From Planctomycetota bacterium (lineage in GTDB: Bacteria > Planctomycetota > UBA1135 > GCA-002686595): DNA of 6,057 nt. The translations under genes and the position numbers were made by a program. The stretch's first letter is position 1. The number at the start of each line of letters is the position of its first letter. The DNA lies in the NCBI GenBank assembly GCA_028823185.1, contig JAPKBY010000116.1, forward strand, positions 1 through 6,057, written 5' to 3'. Below, in pieces: positions 1-4,909 of the stretch. Under the pieces are notes generated by a model that had not been told where the DNA came from, did not search any database, and saw only the letters and a program-made list of their open reading frames with translations.

Positions 1-488
1 CGGCCATCTTGAAGGCTGTTCGAGCCGCGCTCAAGGCGCTCTTGCTCGCGCGGGAAGAAGAGGGCTTGAGCTTAGAGCGAGACCTCCAGAAGAACCTCGC
101 TGTCGTGGAGAGGCAGCGCGTTCGAGTCGCGAAGCGAATGCCTGGAGTCGTCAAAGCGCGGCAAACCGATCTGCGCCGACGTGTGAGCTTGCTCATGGAA
201 GATCAAGGACCTGTCGAAGGTGACCTCGCGCGTGAGATCTCCATCTTGGCTGATAAATTAGATGTCAGCGAAGAGGTCGTGAGGCTGGAGAGTCACGTGG
301 AGCGAATGGCCGCACAGCTCGCCAAGGGAGGGGAGCTCGGTCGTCAACTCGACTTCCTCGTGCAGGAGATGTTTAGAGAGGGCAACACGATCGGATCGAA
401 GTGCAATGACGCGAAGGTCGCGCACATGGTCGTGGACATGAAGACCCACATTGAGCGCATGCGAGAGCAGGTGCAAAACATCGAGTGA
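1..488 (+). CDS. yicC: YicC/YloC-family endoribonuclease, C-terminal part (5' end outside window)
   Basis: The reading frame is open from the first bases (codons in phase from base 3), so the gene starts upstream; the TTG at base 9 is internal, not a real start. About 161 residues are visible. The C-terminal signature of the YicC/YloC (DUF1732) family is clear: GRQLDFLVQEMFREGNTIGSK, then CND, a short spacer, and the terminal MKTHIERMREQVQNIE, which is how family members normally end. The part before it is Arg/Glu-rich and probably helical (AREEEGLSLERDL). The family is known as a single-strand RNA endoribonuclease and is often encoded directly upstream of gmk, as here. Its stop overlaps the gmk GTG start by 4 bp. 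The family call is firm; the RNA target in this organism is unknown. Confidence 0.93.
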   Translation, partial: AILKAVRAALKALLLAREEEGLSLERDLQKNLAVVERQRVRVAKRMPGVVKARQTDLRRRVSLLMEDQGPVEGDLAREISILADKLDVSEEVVRLESHVERMAAQLAKGGELGRQLDFLVQEMFREGNTIGSKCNDAKVAHMVVDMKTHIERMREQVQNIE

Positions 489-1069
489 CTGAGCTACGAG
501 AGGGGCAAGGCGCCGGGCGCATGGTCTTGATCTCCGGCCCGTCTGGTTGCGGGAAGAGCACGATCATTCAGCGACTGCTCTCGAGTCCTGGCGTTGAATT
601 CTCCGTGTCTGCGACGACGCGACTGATGCGTGAGGGAGAGGTCGACGGCGTCGACTATCACTTTCTCTCGAAGGGTGAGTTCCGCACTAAGGTTGAAGAG
701 GGCGCCTTTATTGAGTGGGCCGAGGTCTATGGAAACCTCTACGGCACGCTCCGAGCGCCGATGGAAGCCGCGATCGATGCAGGTCGAGTCTTCCTCGTAG
801 AGATTGATGTGCAGGGTGCGCTCCAGCTTCGTGCGCTAGGTGAGGATGGGGTCTTTGTCTTTATCGCTCCGCCTTCTTTTGAGGAGCTTCAAAAGCGCCT
901 CGTAGGTCGTGGGACAGAGGGGCCTGAGGTCGTTGAACGTCGACTAAAGAAGGCTGAAGACGAGTATCGCGAGCGAGTGAAGTACGATCATGTCGTGGTA
1001 AACGACGATCTGGATAAGGCGGTGGCGGAGGTAAGGTCCCTGGCGGGGATCGCAGAGGAGAAATCATGA
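485..1069 (+). CDS. gmk: Guanylate kinase
   Basis: Cytosolic kinase that converts GMP plus ATP to GDP plus ADP, feeding GTP and dGTP pools. The 194-residue product has the usual length (about 190-210). Visible motifs: P-loop GPSGCGKST at residues 18-26; GMP-binding segment SATTRLMREGEVDGVDYHF near 42-60; GNLYGT in the GMP domain; EIDVQGALQLR, the conserved strand after the GMP domain; and the lid-region RLVGRGTEGPEVVERRLKKA with its Arg residues. All key residues look intact. The start taken is GTG at 485, which gives a GTGA overlap with yicC like the other junctions of this operon. ATG at 521 (residue 13) is a credible alternative because many homologues have only a few residues before the first strand. 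Its stop overlaps coaC by 4 bp. No rpoZ follows, although gmk-rpoZ is a common arrangement. Confidence 0.96.
   Translation: MTELREGQGAGRMVLISGPSGCGKSTIIQRLLSSPGVEFSVSATTRLMREGEVDGVDYHFLSKGEFRTKVEEGAFIEWAEVYGNLYGTLRAPMEAAIDAGRVFLVEIDVQGALQLRALGEDGVFVFIAPPSFEELQKRLVGRGTEGPEVVERRLKKAEDEYRERVKYDHVVVNDDLDKAVAEVRSLAGIAEEKS
1055..1060 (+). promoter_or_regulatory. Ribosome binding site of coaC
   Basis: GAGGAG lies 5 bases before the ATG at 1066, inside the last codons of gmk. This good Shine-Dalgarno sequence at good spacing fixes the coaC start and fits coupled translation across the ATGA overlap. Confidence 0.7.
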
Positions 1070-1608
1070 GCGTCCTAGTGTTAGGTGTCAGCGGGTCGGT
1101 TTCGGTTTACAAGGCCTGCGATTTGGCCAGCAAACTCGTCCAGGCTGGGCACACGGTTCGCACCGTGATGACTCATCACGCTGCTGAGCTCGTCTCTCCA
1201 CAGCTCTTTGAGGCGCTCACTGGTGAGGCCCCTTTCGTGGATGAATTCAGCGAAGAGCGCCAAGGTGGCATGGATCACATCGAGCTTGCGCAAGCTGCTG
1301 AGCTCTTCTTGGTGGCTCCAATGACCGGCAATCTGGCTGCAAGGCTCGCTTTAGGGATCGCAGATGACCTCGTCTCGACGGTCTCCTTGGCGATCGCTAA
1401 GGGGACTCCTCGACTCGCTTGTCCGGCGATGAACCCCTCAATGCTCGATCACCCGGCTGTTCAAAGAAACCTGAAGGCGCTCGTGGAAGACGGCTGGGAG
1501 GTCATGGAGCCTGGATCTGGAAACATGGCTTGTGGGGATGAGGGCGCAGGGAGATTGCCTGAGCCCGCTGAGATCTTGGCGAGGGTAGAGGAGCTCCTCA
1601 GCCGATGA
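1066..1608 (+). CDS. coaC: Phosphopantothenoylcysteine decarboxylase (stand-alone CoaC)
   Basis: FMN-dependent flavoprotein that decarboxylates 4'-phosphopantothenoyl-cysteine to 4'-phosphopantetheine in coenzyme A synthesis. The 180 residues match the CoaC half of the usual CoaBC (Dfp) fusion. Visible in order: N-terminal FMN-phosphate loop LGVSGSVSVYKA (residues 6-17); GMDHIELAQAAE with the expected catalytic His71; LVAPMTGN (82-89), a variant of the common APAT-N flavin motif; CPAMNPSM with the PAMN motif at 120-123; and SGNMACGDEGAGRLPEP with the substrate-loop Cys156. These are the residues expected of an active HFCD-family decarboxylase rather than of a lantibiotic or UbiX relative. The protein stops at the domain boundary and the synthetase follows as a separate ORF with a 4-bp ATGA overlap, so the two probably still act together. 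A sequencing frameshift splitting a true fusion is possible but unlikely, because the second ORF has its own start and a short linker. Confidence 0.94.
   Translation: MSVLVLGVSGSVSVYKACDLASKLVQAGHTVRTVMTHHAAELVSPQLFEALTGEAPFVDEFSEERQGGMDHIELAQAAELFLVAPMTGNLAARLALGIADDLVSTVSLAIAKGTPRLACPAMNPSMLDHPAVQRNLKALVEDGWEVMEPGSGNMACGDEGAGRLPEPAEILARVEELLSR
1588..1599 (+). promoter_or_regulatory. Palindrome containing the likely coaB Shine-Dalgarno
   Basis: GAGGAGCTCCTC is a perfect 12-bp palindrome ending 5 bases before the coaB ATG at 1605. Its left half, GAGGAG (1588-1593), is the only Shine-Dalgarno-like sequence near that start, at a rather long spacing of 11. If folded, the site would be hidden until ribosomes finishing coaC open it, which would support translational coupling. 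The stem is short (about 4 bp around a 4-nt loop), so the regulatory role is inference. Confidence 0.4.
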
Positions 1609-2258
1609 GTCCCCGCGAGGGGGGCCGGAAGAAGGTGCTGGTCACCGCCGGGCCTACCCGTGAACGCATCGATCCGGTGCGCTACCTCACAAATGACTCT
1701 TCAGGAAAGATGGGCTTTGCCATCGCTGAAGCTGCGGTTGCTGCTGGGCATGAGGTCACTCTCATCTCTGGCCCGGTGGAGCTTGAAACTCCCAAAGGGG
1801 TGAAGCGGGTCAATGTTGAGAGCGCTCGTGAGATGTTGGCAGCGGTCCGTGGAGCGTTCCCAGAATGCGACACCTTATTTATGGCGGCTGCAGTGTGTGA
1901 CTTTCGTCCCGCGCGCCGATTGAGGGGAAAATGGCGTAAAAAGGACGTCGGACAAGAGCGCGCATCTCTTGAGTTGATCTCCAATCCGGATATTCTGGGG
2001 TCCATCGCGCGGCGCAAAGGAGATCGGCTGGTTGTCGGCTTCGCCCTCGAGACTGCTGATGGTCTGCGGCGCGCGAGAGAGAAGTTAGAACGGAAGCGTA
2101 TGGACTATGTGGTGCTCAACGGGCCTTCGGCTCTGAACGCTGCGAAGACATCCGTGAAGATCCTCGGAAGGGATGGGAGTCAGCGTGAGCTGGTGAATCG
2201 CACGAAGCGTGCGGTCGCCAAAACTCTTGTTGGTCTCCGCGCTCCTTCTGTGGATTGA
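1605..2258 (+). CDS. coaB: Phosphopantothenate-cysteine ligase (stand-alone CoaB)
   Basis: Joins 4'-phosphopantothenate and cysteine using a nucleotide triphosphate (CTP in most bacteria), the step just before CoaC. The 217 residues match the synthetase half of CoaBC. Visible: KKVLVTAGPTRERIDPVRYLTN (residues 9-30) followed by DSSGKMG, the family's opening signature with its Asn and SSGKMG loop; LISGPVELETP (53-63); FMAAAVCDFRP (92-102); RKK at 111-113 in the segment that usually carries Lys-rich motifs; ELISNPDIL (123-131); VVGFALET (143-150); and DYVVLNGPSALN (167-178), where bacterial enzymes usually show Asn-Asp or Asn-Asn. Asn172 is kept but the next residue is Gly, a modest divergence. 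ATG at 1605 overlaps the coaC stop. The short N-terminus (MSPREGGRKK) replaces the interdomain linker of fused enzymes. Confidence 0.93.
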   Translation: MSPREGGRKKVLVTAGPTRERIDPVRYLTNDSSGKMGFAIAEAAVAAGHEVTLISGPVELETPKGVKRVNVESAREMLAAVRGAFPECDTLFMAAAVCDFRPARRLRGKWRKKDVGQERASLELISNPDILGSIARRKGDRLVVGFALETADGLRRAREKLERKRMDYVVLNGPSALNAAKTSVKILGRDGSQRELVNRTKRAVAKTLVGLRAPSVD

Positions 2259-2262
2259 AGAG

Positions 2263-2290
2263 GTGTCGCTCTGCATGTGCAGGGCGTCAC
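2263..2290 (+). other. Imperfect hairpin in the coaB-ftsK gap
   Basis: Two 12-nt arms (2263-2274 and 2279-2290) pair around an ATGT loop: ten Watson-Crick pairs, one G-T wobble and one T-T mismatch. It sits 5 nt after the coaB stop in the only intergenic gap of the window. No T-tract follows (the next bases are GAGATCAAGG), so it is not a standard intrinsic terminator. It could be an mRNA-stabilising or processing structure at the boundary of the coa and ftsK units, or a protein-binding inverted repeat. No clear -35/-10 promoter was recognised in the gap. Confidence 0.4.
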
Positions 2291-2308
2291 GAGATCAAGG
2301 AACTAAGT

Positions 2309-2314
2309 GGGGAG
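2309..2314 (+). promoter_or_regulatory. Likely ribosome binding site of ftsK
   Basis: GGGGAG lies 6 bases before the ATG at 2321 and supports that start. A second site, AAGGAG at 2342-2347, lies only 3 bases before the in-frame ATG at 2351 (residue 11). The shorter start therefore cannot be excluded, but its spacing is poor. Confidence 0.5.
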
Positions 2315-2320
2315 CCCTAG

Positions 2321-4909
2321 ATGAGCCCGAAGAGGCGAGAGAAGGAGAGCATGTGGAAGCGACTGATGCACGTCGTGACCTCCTCGCTCTTTGGACGTGA
2401 AATTGACGAAGAGACGAACGAGCACCTGCAAGAGATCAAAGGTCTCTTCTTGGTTGGTTTTTCGCTCTGGTTCTTCGTCGCGATGGCGAGCTTTAGGGCG
2501 CCGCTAGTGGATCCGGATTCGGTGGGCATGAACTGGGCCGGTGGGCTTGGATATTGGCTCGCCGATGGGGGCTTCAGGCTCACTGGCTGGGCGAGCTATC
2601 TCATCCCATTCCTCGGCATCGCTTGGGGAGTCGTACTGGTTACTCGTAAAGAGGTGGCCTTCCCTGCGCTGCGCTTGTTCGGTGGAGCGGCATTCCTGTT
2701 TTCGATGTCGCTCGCGTTGCGGCTCGCGTTCGGAGATGAGAGCAGCTCGAGCTCTCCGTATGGACCCGGTGGATGGATCGCCGGGGAGATGGTGCCTGTT
2801 CTCTCAAGCAAATTCGGAGCGGTAGGGATCTGGCTCCTGCTCATTCCGACGTGCATCACTTCATTTACTCTCGCGACTGAGATGGCGTTCTACCCCTCGT
2901 TGAGAGCGCTTGGCGAGTGGATCGCGAAGCGGCGCGAGGCGAGCAAAGAGACTGCGACGCAAGCGGTCTACCAATGGACAAAGAATCTGCTCAGAGGTCT
3001 CTGGGGCTTCTTGCGCGGAGCCGGGATCGACCAGACCGAGGAGGCCTTCGTCGATGAGTCAGAAGCGCTGACGGCCGCTGCGCCCGCAGTGAAGGCGAAA
3101 AAGACAGAGCAAGTAGATCGGCTCCGCGATGTCTTTGACGCTGAGGATGCTGAGGAGGAGGAGGAGGAAGAAGAGTGGGAAGAAGAGGACGAAGAGGAAG
3201 AGGAAGAGGACGAGGAGGAGTGGGAAGAAGAGGACGAGGAAGAGGAAGAGGACGAGGAGGAAGAGGAAGAGGAGGAAGAGGAAGAGGAGGAAGAGTGGGA
3301 AGAGGAGCTTGAGGACGAAGAGCTCACTCCGGCCCAGCCTAAGAAGGCGCCCACAATCTCTCTTGGCGGGGCGGCAAACGTCCCGATGGACATTCCTGAG
3401 GTGCCCGAAGGAGAGTGGCAATTGCCCCCCCTGGAGCTGCTAAAAGTCGCGAAAGGGGACGCTTCAGCTCAAGGTGGCTCCCTCGACGAGGCAACCAAGC
3501 TAGAGAACACCCTCGCGAGCTTTGGCCTTCAAGTGAATGTGGTCCATGCACAGGTCGGCCCCGCGGTGACCCTCTACGAGTTGGAGGTCCCAGTCGGGGT
3601 CCGATTGAATAAGGTCGCGACGCTCTCCAACGAGATCGCTGCTTCATTGAGAGCGGAGAGCGTTCGAGTGATCGCACCGATCCCCGGTAAGCACACGGTT
3701 GGAGTCGAGGTGCCGAACTCCAAGCGTCGCGTCGTTCGAATGAGAGAGCTCATCTCAAAGGAGATCTACGACAAGAAGAAGTACGGACTTCCGCTCTTGC
3801 TCGGGATGGACACTGAGGGCTCTCCGATCATCGGCGACCTGACAAAGATGCCGCACCTCTTGATCGCAGGGCAGACCGGCTCGGGTAAGTCTGTTTGCAT
3901 CAACACGATCCTCGCCAGCTTGCTGCTTACGCGGTCACCTCAAGATGTGAAGATGATCTTGGTCGACCCCAAGATGGTTGAGCTGCAACCCTTCTCTAGC
4001 ATCCCACACCTGCTGCTGCCGGTCGTGACGGATGCCAGGCAGGCCGCCAATGTCTTGGCGTGGGTCTGCGAGAAGATGGAGGGGCGCTATGAGCTCCTCA
4101 AGGACGTGGGCGTCAAGAACATCAAGGGCTTCAATTCGCTCGGAGAGAAGGCGATCAGGGAGCGCTTGGGCGATGGTTTTGTCGAAGAGCGCACGCCGCG
4201 ACATCTGCCTTATATCGTCGTCGTCGTGGACGAGATGGCTGACTTGATGTTGGTCTCGAAGAAAGAGGCAGAGACTGCGATCACGCGCTTAGCTCAGAAG
4301 TCACGGGCAGTTGGGATTCACGTGATCTTGGCTACACAGCGACCCTCAACCGACGTCATTACGGGGGTCCTAAAAGGCAACCTGCCGACACGAATCGCTT
4401 TCCAAGTGACCAGTAAAATCGACAGCCGCGTCATCCTTGACGAAGGCGGAGCGGACAAGCTCCTCGGAAGTGGAGACATGCTCTACAAGCCTCCTGGGTC
4501 AAACAAGATGTTGCGGGTGCAGGGCGCGTTCATTGAGGACGAGGACGAACTTCAAGCGATCATCGAGCACGTGAAGACCGAGGCGCCGGCTAAGTTCAAC
4601 CAAGAGATGGTGCAAGCCGCGACAGGCTCAAGAGGTGAAGGCGTCGGAGGCGGAGAGGAGATCAACGATCCCCTCTTCGATGAGGCAGTCCGCACTGTAT
4701 TGAGGACCGGACGGGGTTCGGCGAGCCTTCTCCAGCGCGCCCACAGCGTCGGCTACACACGCGCCTCACGCTTGATAGATTTGATGAGCGAATGCGGAAT
4801 TCTTGGCCCGCACCAAGGCAGTAAGGTCCGAGAGATCATGATCACTATGGAGGATTGGGATGCCCGTCAGGGTGTCGCAGTTCAAACGAACGATGGCAGC
4901 AATGATTGA
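2321..4909 (+). CDS. ftsK: FtsK/SpoIIIE-family DNA translocase with polyglutamate linker
   Basis: Septum-anchored hexameric ATPase that pumps chromosomal DNA and helps resolve and segregate chromosomes at division. The 862 residues contain every domain of the family. N-terminal membrane domain: hydrophobic segments near 41-58, 91-107, 117-137 and 166-190, with a Ser-rich loop (about 140-146) and PGGWIAG before the fourth. Linker: residues 278-334 are 53 Glu/Asp out of 57, broken only by Trp286, Trp301, Trp326 and Leu330. Motor: alpha domain about 365-505; Walker A GQTGSGKS at 517-524; Walker B YIVVVVDEMADLM at 631-643; RLAQKSRAVGIHVILATQRP with the downstream LPTRIAFQVTSKIDSR (about 656-703). 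C-terminal gamma winged helix (about 783-840: DPLFDEAVRTVL, SLLQRAHSVGYTRASRLID, GSKVREIM), which in relatives reads polar guide sequences and contacts XerD. No key residue appears missing. The acidic linker is the odd part. The stop overlaps the next ORF. Confidence 0.96.
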   Translation: MSPKRREKESMWKRLMHVVTSSLFGREIDEETNEHLQEIKGLFLVGFSLWFFVAMASFRAPLVDPDSVGMNWAGGLGYWLADGGFRLTGWASYLIPFLGIAWGVVLVTRKEVAFPALRLFGGAAFLFSMSLALRLAFGDESSSSSPYGPGGWIAGEMVPVLSSKFGAVGIWLLLIPTCITSFTLATEMAFYPSLRALGEWIAKRREASKETATQAVYQWTKNLLRGLWGFLRGAGIDQTEEAFVDESEALTAAAPAVKAKKTEQVDRLRDVFDAEDAEEEEEEEEWEEEDEEEEEEDEEEWEEEDEEEEEDEEEEEEEEEEEEEEWEEELEDEELTPAQPKKAPTISLGGAANVPMDIPEVPEGEWQLPPLELLKVAKGDASAQGGSLDEATKLENTLASFGLQVNVVHAQVGPAVTLYELEVPVGVRLNKVATLSNEIAASLRAESVRVIAPIPGKHTVGVEVPNSKRRVVRMRELISKEIYDKKKYGLPLLLGMDTEGSPIIGDLTKMPHLLIAGQTGSGKSVCINTILASLLLTRSPQDVKMILVDPKMVELQPFSSIPHLLLPVVTDARQAANVLAWVCEKMEGRYELLKDVGVKNIKGFNSLGEKAIRERLGDGFVEERTPRHLPYIVVVVDEMADLMLVSKKEAETAITRLAQKSRAVGIHVILATQRPSTDVITGVLKGNLPTRIAFQVTSKIDSRVILDEGGADKLLGSGDMLYKPPGSNKMLRVQGAFIEDEDELQAIIEHVKTEAPAKFNQEMVQAATGSRGEGVGGGEEINDPLFDEAVRTVLRTGRGSASLLQRAHSVGYTRASRLIDLMSECGILGPHQGSKVREIMITMEDWDARQGVAVQTNDGSND
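3152..3322 (+). repeat. Low-complexity polypurine tract encoding the FtsK acidic linker
   Basis: Between 3152 and 3307 only 7 of 156 bases are pyrimidines (3176, 3190, 3211, 3221, 3235, 3253, 3296), and 3254-3295 is an unbroken 42-base purine run. A block beginning TGGGAAGAAGAGGACGA recurs at 3176 and 3221 (45 bp, 15 codons apart, with one purine difference after the first 17 bases), and TGGGAAGAG appears again at 3296. GAG and GAA codons are mixed irregularly, so this is not a pure triplet expansion. The complementary strand gives only spurious poly-Ser and poly-Leu frames. Confidence 0.85.

Noticed and set aside
9..11. TTG as a start codon for the first gene
   Set aside because: The frame is open upstream to the window edge and YicC proteins are much longer at the N-terminus, so the codon is internal.
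1682..2017. Minus-strand 111-codon frame within coaB
   Set aside because: It lies fully antisense to well-conserved CoaB motifs and its translation shows no recognisable domain.
2263..2300. Intrinsic terminator after coaB
   Set aside because: A hairpin is present but no T-run follows it, so a terminator call is not supported.
2259..2320. Promoter for ftsK
   Set aside because: No convincing pair of -35 and -10 elements was seen in the 62-bp gap; a promoter may exist but cannot be read from sequence alone.
2209..2400. 63-codon plus-strand frame bridging coaB and ftsK
   Set aside because: It overlaps the ends of two real genes, has no convincing ribosome site and no similarity that I recognise.
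2968..3443. Open frames overlapping the FtsK linker: poly-Ser and Leu-rich on the minus strand, Arg/Lys-rich on the plus strand
   Set aside because: They are frame shadows of the GAG/GAA tract inside a clearly real ftsK. They have no family resemblance and their composition follows directly from the repeat.
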